Shown here in pieces: positions 35,261-43,464 of a stretch of 64,000 nucleotides of DNA. Origin of the DNA: Lachnospiraceae bacterium NE2001. GTDB taxonomy: Bacteria; Bacillota; Clostridia; Lachnospirales; Lachnospiraceae. The DNA is taken from positions 1 through 64,000 of the forward strand of contig FOEK01000002.1 in assembly GCA_900110635.1 (NCBI GenBank), read 5' to 3'. Within the stretch, counting starts at the first letter, position 1. Each line of letters starts with the position of its first letter. The translations under genes were made by a program, and so were the position numbers. The notes beneath the pieces were generated by a model. The model ran no database searches. It worked only from the letters and a program-made list of their open reading frames with translations, and was not told the origin of the DNA.

Positions 35261-35722
35261 ATGGAGTATGTACGCGATTTTTTTACAAATAGAATATTAA
35301 TTGGAGGCTTGATCGGCTGGGGCTCTGCCCAGATCTTGAAGACGCTGATATTTTTATTAGTCAATAAAAAGTTTCAGATTGAAAGACTTTTTGGTGATGG
35401 TGGAATGCCAAGTGGCCATTCGGCAACAGTGTCGGCTGTGGCACTTCTTACTGGCTATGAATGTGGTTTCGGATCTCCTGTTTTTGCGGTAGCATTTATT
35501 ATGGCAATAGTAGTTATGCACGATGCAATGGGAGTAAGACTTGAGACCGGAAAACAGGCTAAAGCTATAAATGAGATGACAGAGTTCCTTGAGAAGCTAA
35601 GTGGAACAGAGCTTTCCAACGAAGAGAAACTTAAGGAGTTCGTAGGTCATACACCACTTCAGGTTGTGATGGGAAGCGTTCTCGGAATCATTGTTGCTCT
35701 CATTCTCCATTTTGCATTTTAG
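35261..35722 (+). CDS. Divergent PAP2-family (DUF212) membrane protein
   Basis: A 153-residue protein with about four hydrophobic segments and the conserved GGMPSGHSATVSAVAL stretch and HDAMGVRLETGKQAKAIN. This matches DUF212, a divergent PAP2 relative thought to act on lipid phosphates in the membrane. The exact substrate is unknown. It is 21 bases upstream of folP and probably shares its transcript. Confidence 0.88.
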   Translation: MEYVRDFFTNRILIGGLIGWGSAQILKTLIFLLVNKKFQIERLFGDGGMPSGHSATVSAVALLTGYECGFGSPVFAVAFIMAIVVMHDAMGVRLETGKQAKAINEMTEFLEKLSGTELSNEEKLKEFVGHTPLQVVMGSVLGIIVALILHFAF

Positions 35723-35743
35723 TATAATAGAAAGAAAAACTGT

Positions 35744-36691
35744 ATGAAGATAGGTAATAAGGATTTTGATATGGATTCCCATCGCGTTTATGTGATGGGA
35801 ATCTTAAATGTAACCCCTGACTCCTTTTCGGATGGCGGGGTTTTTAATAATGTGGATGCTGCACTAAAACATGTGGAGCAGATGATAGAAGAGGGTGCTG
35901 ATATCATTGATGTAGGCGGAGAGAGCACACGTCCAGGTCATCAGCAGATAAGTGCTGAAGAGGAATCCGCCAGAGTTTCTGAGGTTATAGCTCAGGTAAA
36001 GTCACATTTTGATGTGCCGGTATCCATTGATACCTACAAGGCATCTGTTGCAAAGGCAGCAATAGAGGCTGGAGCAGATATATTAAATGATATCTGGGGC
36101 TTTAGGTATGAGAGCTTTAACAGTGAGAATCCAGAGGCTCGTAAGGTGCATATAGTGCCAGAAATAGCAAAGGTGGCTGCGGAGGCGGATATCCCTGTTA
36201 TCCTTATGTATAATGACAATCTGGGACGTGAAATTGACTCCAGAGATGAGAAGACTATTACCAGATTCCTTGAAGCAAATCAGGAGCGTAGTGCAGTGGA
36301 GCTTCTTAGTAGTGTGAAGGAAGAAAATGTTGCTGATAGAATCGTCTGGGGACTGAGAGAGAGCATCAGGATTGCTCATAGAGCTGGTATAAAGAAAGAA
36401 AGCATCATAGTTGATCCGGGTATAGGATTTGCCAAGACGCAGAAGGAGAATCTTCTTACAATGAAGTACCTGAAGAAGATTGTTGGTAAGGTGGGATATC
36501 CTATGCTGCTTGCTGCATCGCGCAAATCTATGATTGGAAATGCCCTGGATCTACCGGTGGATCAGCGTGAGGAGGGGACTATCGTAACAACAATTCTTGC
36601 TGCTGAGGCTGACTGTAGAATGGTACGTGTCCACGATGTGGAGAAAAATGTCCGGGCACTTAAGATGCTGGAATCAATCAATAAATCCTGA
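35744..36691 (+). CDS. folP: Dihydropteroate synthase
   Basis: A 315-residue TIM-barrel DHPS, which condenses p-aminobenzoate with hydroxymethyl-dihydropterin diphosphate in folate synthesis. Signatures are MGILNVTPDSFSDGG, DIIDVGGESTRPG, VSIDTYKA, DILNDIWG and IIVDPGIGFAKT. It is some 35-40 residues longer than usual, with additional residues in the middle of the barrel (about 120-205). No other folate gene adjoins it. Confidence 0.93.
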   Translation: MKIGNKDFDMDSHRVYVMGILNVTPDSFSDGGVFNNVDAALKHVEQMIEEGADIIDVGGESTRPGHQQISAEEESARVSEVIAQVKSHFDVPVSIDTYKASVAKAAIEAGADILNDIWGFRYESFNSENPEARKVHIVPEIAKVAAEADIPVILMYNDNLGREIDSRDEKTITRFLEANQERSAVELLSSVKEENVADRIVWGLRESIRIAHRAGIKKESIIVDPGIGFAKTQKENLLTMKYLKKIVGKVGYPMLLAASRKSMIGNALDLPVDQREEGTIVTTILAAEADCRMVRVHDVEKNVRALKMLESINKS

Positions 36692-36693
36692 AA

Positions 36694-36783
36694 ATGAAAA
36701 CCGTTTTCATTTTCCTTGACAATAGAATAGACTTAGTATAAAATGAAAATCGTTTTCAAATTGAAATTGAAAATGGTTTTCAT
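36694..36783 (+). promoter_or_regulatory. Zinc-responsive promoter with three Zur-type palindromes
   Basis: Three copies of TGAAAA-N3-TTTTCA lie at 36695-36709, 36744-36758 and 36768-36782. Between the first and second lie TTGACA (36716-36721) and TAAAAT (36739-36744), 17 bases apart, with the second box overlapping the -10. A dimeric Fur-family repressor bound here would block RNA polymerase. Placement before a Fur-type gene and a znu system marks these as Zur boxes. Confidence 0.88.
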
Positions 36784-36809
36784 TTTTTTGTTGATTGAGG
36801 AATATATTT

Positions 36810-37259
36810 ATGACATTAGATCCTATATCAAAAAATCAAAACAGATCTCAGTATAAGACCTGGCAGAGGGCTGAAATCACTGCTTATCTCAAGGCAACTC
36901 AGGGTGAACATGTCACTGTAAATGATATAGTGAAGCATTTTGAGGGTACTGGTAAGCCCATAGGTCTTACCACTGTTTACCGTCAGCTTGATAAGCTGGT
37001 GGATGAGGGCATTATCAACAAGTATAACCTGGATAATGGCAGTTCAGCCTGCTATGAGTATATAGATGACGATCATTCTCATGAAGGTTCAAGCTGCTAT
37101 CATTGCAAGTGCGATAAATGTGGCAAGCTTATTCATCTTCATTGTGAAGAAATCGAAGCACTGATGAAACACATAGAGAAGAGTCATAGCTTTGCAATAA
37201 ACCCTAGAAGAACTGTGCTCTATGGTCTTTGTGATGATTGCAGAAAGTTAGAGGCGTGA
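36810..37259 (+). CDS. zur: Fur-family transcriptional regulator, probably Zur
   Basis: A 149-residue Fur-family protein. The winged helix (about 15-85) has VTVNDIVKHF and GLTTVYRQLDKLVDEG. The C-terminal dimer domain carries YHCKCDKCGK and LCDDC, the paired CxxC structural zinc site, and HLHCEE. With zinc bound it should repress the downstream uptake genes and its own promoter, which has three palindromes. The start is ATG 36810 with GAGG 9 bases upstream. Zur over Fur or PerR is inferred from the znu genes. Confidence 0.9.
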   Translation: MTLDPISKNQNRSQYKTWQRAEITAYLKATQGEHVTVNDIVKHFEGTGKPIGLTTVYRQLDKLVDEGIINKYNLDNGSSACYEYIDDDHSHEGSSCYHCKCDKCGKLIHLHCEEIEALMKHIEKSHSFAINPRRTVLYGLCDDCRKLEA

Positions 37260-37267
37260 AGTAAGAG

Positions 37268-37564
37268 ATGAAAGAAAGAAATACTCTGGGTCTTTTTCTT
37301 AGTATTCTTTTAATACTAACTATTTTTTTCTCGGCACTTTTCGTATCTATGGAAATGGCACATCATCATGATTGTTCAGAAGAAAACTGCCCCATCTGTT
37401 CGACGATAGAGGCTTGTCTGAACAATATCAGGGTATGTGGAACGGCGACGGCTGTTTTGATAAGTGTATATTTATTTATTCCATTTATCATCATAATAAA
37501 GAAGATTAGAGAAGCATTTCATAAATATAGTCTGATTCAGAAAAGAGTTAGGTTGAATTATTGA
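37268..37564 (+). CDS. Small membrane protein with His/Cys cluster in zinc locus
   Basis: A 98-residue protein with two hydrophobic segments (about 8-27 and 58-80). Between them lies a short loop HHHDCSEENCPIC, followed by EAC and VCG, a dense set of possible zinc ligands. The topology probably puts the loop outside the membrane. It lies 8 bases after the Zur-type gene, under the same promoter. I know similar small proteins next to zinc-uptake genes in Clostridia but no function has been established. It may be a zinc-binding accessory factor. Confidence 0.7.
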   Translation: MKERNTLGLFLSILLILTIFFSALFVSMEMAHHHDCSEENCPICSTIEACLNNIRVCGTATAVLISVYLFIPFIIIIKKIREAFHKYSLIQKRVRLNY

Positions 37565-37615
37565 TTTCATAATCCTTTTAATACGGTGGAACCTTTAAAA
37601 TATGGATTATGAAAT
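37564..37615 (+). promoter_or_regulatory. Long inverted repeat before znuA
   Basis: ATTTCATAATCC (37564-37575) and GGATTATGAAAT (37604-37615) are perfect complements across 28 bases, and TTTTAA/TTTAAAA can extend the stem inwards. It sits directly before the GAGG ribosome binding site (37616-37619) of znuA. It may be an RNA hairpin that sets relative expression or stability of the operon. Confidence 0.55.
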
Positions 37616-37625
37616 GAGGATTAGT

Positions 37626-38762
37626 ATGAAGAAAAATATATTTGAGTTGGTTGTAAATAAAGTAAATATAAAAAGATTTGTATCATTTGTGATGCTTGGT
37701 TCTATGGTGTTTGGTCTTTCGGCCTGTGGAAGTGACACAGCTAATGCAAATGCCAGTTTAGCAAATGGCGCAGATTCTAATGGAAAACTGCAGGTTGTTA
37801 CTACTATTTTCCCAGAATATGACTGGGTTCGTGAGATAGTTGGTCAGGGTGAGAATAGCGTTGATACCAGTGCTGCTGATGATGTTGAGATCACAATGCT
37901 TCTTGATAATGGAGTTGATCTTCATAGTTACCAGCCAACTGCAGCAGATATTGCGAGGATTTCTACCTGTGATGTATTTATATATGTTGGTGGTGAGTCA
38001 GATGCCTGGGTAGATGATGCTCTTAAAGAGGCTGCTAATAAAGATATGGTTGTTATTAATCTTCTCGATGTTCTTGGTGAGACAGTCAAGGAAGAGGAGA
38101 TAGTAGAAGGTATGGAAGTCGAGGAAGAAGAGGAAGACCATGAACACGAAGCATCAGAAGAGGAAGCTTCTATGGAAGATGCTGATGAAGATGGACATCA
38201 TCATGATGAAGGTGAGATTGAATACGATGAGCATGTATGGCTTTCACTGAAGGATGCAAAGATTCTTACTCAGGATATTGCTGACAGGATTTCTTCCGTT
38301 GATGCTGAAAATGCTGAGGCATACAAAGCAAATGTAACAGCTTATAACGAAAAGCTTTCTGCGCTGGATGCGGATTATCAGAGCGCAGCGGATAAAGCAA
38401 AGGTAGATACAATACTTTTCGGAGACAGATTTCCATTTAGATATATGGTTGATGACTACGGAATCAATTACTACGCAGCATTTGTTGGATGCTCTGCTGA
38501 GACAGAGGCAAGCTTTGAAACTATCATATTCCTTGCAGGAAAAGTAGATGAGCTTGGACTTCCAGCTATTTGTACTATAGAAAAGAGTGATCAGAAGATT
38601 GCTGAAACAGTAAAGAATAATACTAAGTCACAGGATCAGAAAATACTTACGCTTGATTCACTTCAGTCTGTAACTTCAACAGATGTTGCAGCAGGTGAAA
38701 CCTACCTTAAGAAAATGACTGACAACCTGGACGTTCTAAAACAAGCCCTGAATGTAGAGTAA
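37626..38762 (+). CDS. znuA: Zinc ABC transporter, substrate-binding lipoprotein
   Basis: A 378-residue lipoprotein of the ZnuA/cluster A-I family. A signal peptide ends at the lipobox GLSAC. The binding domain has LQVVTTIFPEYDWVREIVG, the first His ligand in VDLHSYQPTAADIA, a His/Glu-rich loop (about 165-205: DHEHE...GHHHDEGE) and EYDEHVWLSLKDAK with a further His. The metal-loaded protein delivers zinc to the permease. The ATG at 37626 follows GAGG by 6 bases; ATG 37602 lies in the inverted repeat. Confidence 0.93.
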   Translation: MKKNIFELVVNKVNIKRFVSFVMLGSMVFGLSACGSDTANANASLANGADSNGKLQVVTTIFPEYDWVREIVGQGENSVDTSAADDVEITMLLDNGVDLHSYQPTAADIARISTCDVFIYVGGESDAWVDDALKEAANKDMVVINLLDVLGETVKEEEIVEGMEVEEEEEDHEHEASEEEASMEDADEDGHHHDEGEIEYDEHVWLSLKDAKILTQDIADRISSVDAENAEAYKANVTAYNEKLSALDADYQSAADKAKVDTILFGDRFPFRYMVDDYGINYYAAFVGCSAETEASFETIIFLAGKVDELGLPAICTIEKSDQKIAETVKNNTKSQDQKILTLDSLQSVTSTDVAAGETYLKKMTDNLDVLKQALNVE

Positions 38763-38800
38763 TGTGTAAAAATCATCAGGAATTTGGAGTGATGAGATAG

Positions 38801-39580
38801 ATGAATTATATAGAGGTCAAAGATATCACAACTGGATATGATGGAATCCCACTCACAAAGCATATTGACTTTGTAGTAAAGAAGGGAGATTACCTCTCAA
38901 TTGTAGGTGAAAATGGAGCCGGGAAGAGTACTCTTATGAAGACTCTTCTCAGGCTTGTTCCGCCTGTAAAGGGAGAGATAGTATATAGTGATGAACTGGG
39001 GGCGACCGACATTGGTTACCTGCCTCAGTCAACTGTAGTTCAAAAGGATTTCCCTGCTAGTGTATGGGAGATAGTTCTTTCCGGAAATCTTGCCAAATCT
39101 GGTCTTAGACCTTTCTATAACAAAGAGGAGAAGAAGCGTGCAGTAGATGCACTCCGCAGGCTGGATGCCTGGGATCTCAGAAAGAAGACATTTAGACATC
39201 TATCTGGCGGTCAGCAGCAGCGTGTGCTTCTTGCCCGAGCTCTGTGTGCCACTTCCAAACTGATCCTTTTGGACGAACCTGCCAGCGGACTTGATCCAAA
39301 GGTTACAGAAGAGCTTTATAATATAGTAAAGACTCTTAATAGAGACGGAGTTACGATCATTATGATATCTCACGATATCAGTACTGCTGTGAGATATTCC
39401 AGCCATATATTGCATTTGGGTCATAAGCAGCTTTATTTTGGAGAAACTGCTGGATATCTGCAGAGTGAAGCATACAAGTTCTTTTCTACTGTAGATGTTG
39501 AAGAAAAGGACGATATAGAAACAACTGAAATAGAGACAAATGAAATAAATAGTGAGTCGGGAGGTGACGAAAATGAGTAA
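38801..39580 (+). CDS. znuC: Zinc ABC transporter, ATP-binding protein
   Basis: A 259-residue ABC ATPase: Walker A GENGAGKST, signature LSGGQQQRVLLARAL, Walker B LILLDEPASGLDP, and the switch His in MISHDISTA. It powers zinc import with ZnuA and ZnuB. The C-terminal 30 residues are acidic. It overlaps znuB by 8 bases. Confidence 0.95.
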   Translation: MNYIEVKDITTGYDGIPLTKHIDFVVKKGDYLSIVGENGAGKSTLMKTLLRLVPPVKGEIVYSDELGATDIGYLPQSTVVQKDFPASVWEIVLSGNLAKSGLRPFYNKEEKKRAVDALRRLDAWDLRKKTFRHLSGGQQQRVLLARALCATSKLILLDEPASGLDPKVTEELYNIVKTLNRDGVTIIMISHDISTAVRYSSHILHLGHKQLYFGETAGYLQSEAYKFFSTVDVEEKDDIETTEIETNEINSESGGDENE

Positions 39581-40412
39581 TCTTCTAACTTACTTCCAGT
39601 ATAACTTTGTAATATATGCGCTTATAGTTGGGGTACTTATTGCATTATGTGCATCACTTCTAGGTGTTACGCTTGTGCTGAAGAGATATTCTTTTATAGG
39701 AGATGGACTCTCTCATGTTGCATTTGGTGCCATGGCTGTAGCAGCAGTATTAAAGGTAACTAGCACTAATATCATAGTAATGCCTGTAACAATCCTTGTT
39801 GCGGTACTGCTTCTTAGAAATGGTAATAAAGCCAAGCTGAAGGGGGATGCGGCTATAGCAATGCTTTCAGTTACATCGCTTGCCTTCGGTTATATGCTTA
39901 TGAATAAGCTGCCTACTTCTGCTAATGTATCAGGCGATGTATGCAGCACGCTGTTTGGTTCACTGTCGATACTTACTCTTGATCATACTGAGGTTATGGT
40001 CTGCATAGTGCTATCTATCATTGTTATTGCAACATACGTTTTTTTGTATAATAAAATATTTGCCGTGACATTTGACGAGACGTTCTGCAGAGCTACGGGA
40101 GTTCCTGCGTCAAGATATAATTTCCTTATTGCAGTTATCATTGCGATAATTATTGTGCTTGGAATGAACCTTGTGGGAAGTCTTCTTATATCTGCGCTGA
40201 TCGTGTTCCCATCTCTTGCAGCTATGAGACTTAGCGGAACTTTTAGAGGAGTAGTGATCCTGTCGGTTATCTTTTCGGTAATATGCTCACTGGTAGGAAT
40301 GTTAATTTCAATAGTTGCATCTACACCAGTTGGTGCTACAATAGTTGCAATGGATCTGGCCTGCTTTTTAGTATCATGGTTAGTTGGCCGATTCATTATT
40401 AAACTCGACTAA
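39573..40412 (+). CDS. znuB: Zinc ABC transporter, permease
   Basis: A 279-residue permease of the ABC-3 family with about eight hydrophobic segments and the motif LKRYSFIGDGLSHVAFGAMA. It forms the membrane channel. The start is ATG 39573, 7 bases after GGAGGTGA inside the end of znuC; the earlier in-frame start lies before that site. Confidence 0.93.
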   Translation: MSNLLTYFQYNFVIYALIVGVLIALCASLLGVTLVLKRYSFIGDGLSHVAFGAMAVAAVLKVTSTNIIVMPVTILVAVLLLRNGNKAKLKGDAAIAMLSVTSLAFGYMLMNKLPTSANVSGDVCSTLFGSLSILTLDHTEVMVCIVLSIIVIATYVFLYNKIFAVTFDETFCRATGVPASRYNFLIAVIIAIIIVLGMNLVGSLLISALIVFPSLAAMRLSGTFRGVVILSVIFSVICSLVGMLISIVASTPVGATIVAMDLACFLVSWLVGRFIIKLD

Positions 40413-40427
40413 TTATAAGAAGGCAAA

Positions 40428-41222
40428 ATGAAAAATAAAAAATTGATGAATAGAAAAATGATTAACAAAAAAGTTTTGGCTGGTTTGACAATATGTGCTA
40501 TGGCATTTTCGCTCACAGCTTGTGGCGGTGATAGTGCAAGTGCAAGTAAGCTGCAGGGCAGTAACAGTGTAGAGGAAGCCATTAATCAGCAGATTGAGAA
40601 AGAGAAGTCAACCGAGGCTTCCACTGAGGAGCTTCCGCAGACACTGGTTGTTCCGCCTACAGAATCAACTACCGAGCAGGCTGCATTTGAGGTGCTTGAC
40701 AAAGAGTCGGCAGAGGCCCTTTTTGGACAAGGTTCAGATGACAACGGAGCCGCGTCAGATTCCGCAGGAGATATGTCAGACTCTTCGGGAGATAATGCGG
40801 CATTAGATTCAGAAGAAAATAGTGAGTCAGGTGTCTCTTCGATAGAGGAGGCCAAGACTGATGTGGATATAGATCTGACAGTTATGAATAGCAATATGGT
40901 ATATTCCACAGTTTATCAAATGATGGCTGAAGCTCCAGACTATGTTGGAAAAACTGTTCGTATGAAGGGTACCTATTATTCATCCTACGATGAGACAACA
41001 GATACCAGATATTTCTTTATCATCATACAGGATGCAACTGCCTGCTGTCAGCAGGGGCTTGAGTTTATTTGGGATGATGGAAGTCATAAGTTCCCGGATG
41101 AATATCCAGAGGATGGAACTGAGGCTGTGGTTGCCGGAACCTTTGAAACCTACAAGGACAACCCGGATGATGTCTATGAGTACATCCGCCTCAAGGATGC
41201 AAGCTTTGAAGTGCAGAACTAA
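40428..41222 (+). CDS. Lipoprotein of the zinc operon, unknown function
   Basis: A 264-residue lipoprotein: the N-terminal signal ends at FSLTACGG. A low-complexity Ser/Asp/Glu-rich linker follows (about 35-145), then a compact C-terminal domain (about 150-264) with YVGKTVRMKGTYYSS, FFIIIQDATACCQQGLEFIW and VAGTFETY. The latter looks like an OB-fold-like domain with a Cys pair. It begins 16 bases after znuB and should be under Zur. Function unknown; a role as zinc-holding or membrane-proximal accessory is inferred from position only. Confidence 0.75.
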   Translation: MKNKKLMNRKMINKKVLAGLTICAMAFSLTACGGDSASASKLQGSNSVEEAINQQIEKEKSTEASTEELPQTLVVPPTESTTEQAAFEVLDKESAEALFGQGSDDNGAASDSAGDMSDSSGDNAALDSEENSESGVSSIEEAKTDVDIDLTVMNSNMVYSTVYQMMAEAPDYVGKTVRMKGTYYSSYDETTDTRYFFIIIQDATACCQQGLEFIWDDGSHKFPDEYPEDGTEAVVAGTFETYKDNPDDVYEYIRLKDASFEVQN

Positions 41223-41234
41223 AAAGGAATGATT

Positions 41235-41813
41235 ATGATCAATATTGTATTACACGAACCAGAGATACCATACAACACAGGTAATATTGGAAGAACCTGT
41301 GTTATTACAGGAAGCCGTTTGCATCTTATCAGACCATACGGCTTCTTTTTGAATGATAAAATGATAAAGAGGGCCGGACTTGATTACTGGTCCAAGCTTG
41401 ACGTTAAGGAACATGATAACGTGGAGGCTTTCTATAGCTTTGTCCTAGAGGATTGTTCCGAATCCTTGCAGAGTCACTCGGAAGAGGAAAACTCAGAGGA
41501 GAATCACTCAGAAGAGAATCACTCAGAAAAAAACAGACCAAGGATATTTTACGCTACAACTAAAGCAAAGCAGAAATATACAGATGTAACATACCACGAT
41601 GGTGACTATATAATGTTTGGTCGCGAAAGTGCAGGTATACCAGAAGAAATCCTGGTTCAGCATCCAGAAGACTGCATAAGAATTCCAATGCTACCAGAGG
41701 AGCGGTCTCTCAACCTATCCAACAGTGCTGCTATCATTTTATATGAGGCCCTTCGTCAGATGGATTTCCTGAACCTTGAATCCCAGGGAGACCTTCATAG
41801 ATTGTCGTGGTGA
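41235..41813 (+). CDS. trmL: tRNA (cytidine(34)-2'-O)-methyltransferase with acidic insert
   Basis: A 192-residue SPOUT methyltransferase. TrmL methylates the wobble base of certain leucine tRNAs. The family motifs INIVLHEPEIPYNTGNIGRTC, LIRPYGF, MFGRESAGIPEE and RIPMLPEERSLNLSNSAAIILYE are present. An extra segment (about 73-102: a repeated NHSEE unit) lengthens it by about 30 residues; at DNA level it is three imperfect 15-bp units at 41481-41525. ATG 41235 is 7 bases after AAAGG. Confidence 0.92.
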   Translation: MINIVLHEPEIPYNTGNIGRTCVITGSRLHLIRPYGFFLNDKMIKRAGLDYWSKLDVKEHDNVEAFYSFVLEDCSESLQSHSEEENSEENHSEENHSEKNRPRIFYATTKAKQKYTDVTYHDGDYIMFGRESAGIPEEILVQHPEDCIRIPMLPEERSLNLSNSAAIILYEALRQMDFLNLESQGDLHRLSW

Positions 41814-41847
41814 TGTAGCGGAAAAAGTTGTCAGCTGTTACGTCCCC

Positions 41848-41876
41848 GTGACAACACTCAGGTGATGTGGTAAAAT
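41848..41876 (+). promoter_or_regulatory. Putative promoter of the Hsp70-GrpE fusion gene
   Basis: GTGACA (41848-41853) and TAAAAT (41871-41876) lie 17 bases apart. GTTGTCA (41827-41833) and TGACAAC (41849-41855) form an inverted pair overlapping the -35, a possible operator. Confidence 0.5.
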
Positions 41877-41924
41877 AAAAAAATATAATGAAGAATTATA
41901 AAAACTTAGTGGGGTGTTATAAGT

Positions 41925-43334
41925 ATGAAAAATGTTATAGGTGTTCATTTTTGGGATAAGAAGGTATTTCTATGCTGGTGTGAGGAGGAGTCTATAAGTA
42001 CGGCTTCATTTAATCTCCCAGCAGATTTAAGACGTGATGATATACTTGAGCAGGAGCCTCTCCTTACAGGGGTCCTGAAGGCAATTCGTCAGTATTTGAA
42101 GGAAAAACTGAATATCTATGTTTTTGGACTGGCAATTGCTGTTCCTGATCAGTTTGGTATTGAAGAGATTCGTCGTATTTACAATGTGGCCAGACAGTGC
42201 GATATCGAGGTAGTCCAGGTGGTAGATGAGACTCTTGCTTTTGCACTTCATCTATATGGCGAGTATGATTTTGATGGCAGGATGCTTTCGGCGGTAATTG
42301 CGGACGGAAGACTGTCTATCTCTGAATATGATTTTAGTGATAAGGGCGTAGAGAAGATTTGCACATATATAGCAGGCAGATGGACAGGTGCCTCGATCAC
42401 TAGAGCTCCGTTCCTTCATAGCTATTCAAATGGTCTCTTTGATGCAACTGAGGCGGGCATAATCTTCGGCGCTGGAAGTATGAACGCCTGCATCTCTATG
42501 GAGCAGTCACTTAAGTCATATATAAAGGAAGGGACCTTTGTTAATACTTCGCTGGAGTTTAAAATGAAAAGCAGCGACGACATCATCGAGGGGCTTGGAT
42601 ATATCTGTGGCAAGCTGGAGGGCAGGGATGCCTTTGCCGGACTCGGAGTATCAGATAACATATCACCTTATGAACTATATGTGGGAATAAATGAGGATAT
42701 ATATTCAGCTGTAAAGCCTGAAACTTCTCTATCAAAAAATGCGGGTCTTGAGATAAAGAAGCTTCCAGAATCAACTGGAGCATCAGAGTCGTTCACTGTA
42801 TATGAGAAGAAGCAGGACAGACTTGTAAAGATTGGCAGTCTCAAATTGCCAAAGGATAATCTGTCGGATTACTATAAGAAGGCTGTCTGGGTTGGCCTTG
42901 GTGCTGATGAGCATAGAGCGCTTACACTTCTGATCCAGCAGATGGACAGTGAGAAGTATATCGAGCTTCCAATCGGAGCAGGGGATGGCTCAGGGGATGA
43001 TGGAGATAAAGAAGAAAATGTTGCTGATTTCGTCGAGAAGATTCTTCCTATTATAGATAATCTCGAGTATGCATCGAAGTTTGCTCAGGATCCTGACAAT
43101 CCATATACCAAGGGCATCATTCAGAGCTATGAAAATGCAGTAAAGATATTAGAGGAAAATGGAGTAACCCTGATAACTGGTGAAGGAGAGCCATTTGATT
43201 ATAATCTTCAGAATGCGGTGGCTCATATTGCAGATGTTGATCTTCCGGAGAATACAGTAAAGCAGGTTATGCAGACAGGTTATATATATAAGGGCAAGGT
43301 TATCCGTACAGCATCTGTCATAGTGGCAAATTAA
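41925..43334 (+). CDS. Short Hsp70-like protein fused to a GrpE domain
   Basis: A 469-residue protein with an unusual domain set. Residues 1 to about 240 look like a shortened, degenerate Hsp70 nucleotide-binding domain: AIAVPDQFGIEEIRRIYNVA..VVQVVDETLAFALHLYG (71-112) matches the DnaK VPAYF..EPTAAALAYG region, and SDDIIEGLGYICG matches DEAVAxGAAxQ. The phosphate-1 loop GIDLGTT is replaced by IGVHFWDKK. Residues about 243-345 resemble a substrate-binding beta domain (ISPYELYVGI..LSKNAGL..FTVYE). Residues about 365-469 match GrpE: ILPIIDNLEYAS, GVTLITGEGEPFDYNLQNAV and LPENTVKQVMQTGYIYKGKVIRTASV. The protein joins a client/ATPase-like part with a nucleotide-exchange factor. No signal peptide is seen. 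Domain limits are by eye. Confidence 0.75.
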   Translation: MKNVIGVHFWDKKVFLCWCEEESISTASFNLPADLRRDDILEQEPLLTGVLKAIRQYLKEKLNIYVFGLAIAVPDQFGIEEIRRIYNVARQCDIEVVQVVDETLAFALHLYGEYDFDGRMLSAVIADGRLSISEYDFSDKGVEKICTYIAGRWTGASITRAPFLHSYSNGLFDATEAGIIFGAGSMNACISMEQSLKSYIKEGTFVNTSLEFKMKSSDDIIEGLGYICGKLEGRDAFAGLGVSDNISPYELYVGINEDIYSAVKPETSLSKNAGLEIKKLPESTGASESFTVYEKKQDRLVKIGSLKLPKDNLSDYYKKAVWVGLGADEHRALTLLIQQMDSEKYIELPIGAGDGSGDDGDKEENVADFVEKILPIIDNLEYASKFAQDPDNPYTKGIIQSYENAVKILEENGVTLITGEGEPFDYNLQNAVAHIADVDLPENTVKQVMQTGYIYKGKVIRTASVIVAN

Positions 43335-43374
43335 TTGAAGGTGGCTGACTGATACAAATTAAATGATGCTATAT

Positions 43375-43415
43375 AAAAAATGTGACAAACAGCTTTCGAC
43401 TGTTTGTCACATTTT
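43375..43415. terminator. Bidirectional terminator
   Basis: AAAATGTGACAAACAG and CTGTTTGTCACATTTT pair perfectly over 16 bp with a CTTTCGA loop, with A-run and T-run flanks. It separates the fusion gene and the converging reverse-strand gene. Confidence 0.93.
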
Positions 43416-43464
43416 GATTTCTACATAATGATTCTAATACCTAATTCCCTAATAGACTAATTTA

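Noticed and set aside
41481-41525. Short repeats as a possible CRISPR array
   Set aside because: The 15-bp units are contiguous, without spacers, and in frame within trmL.
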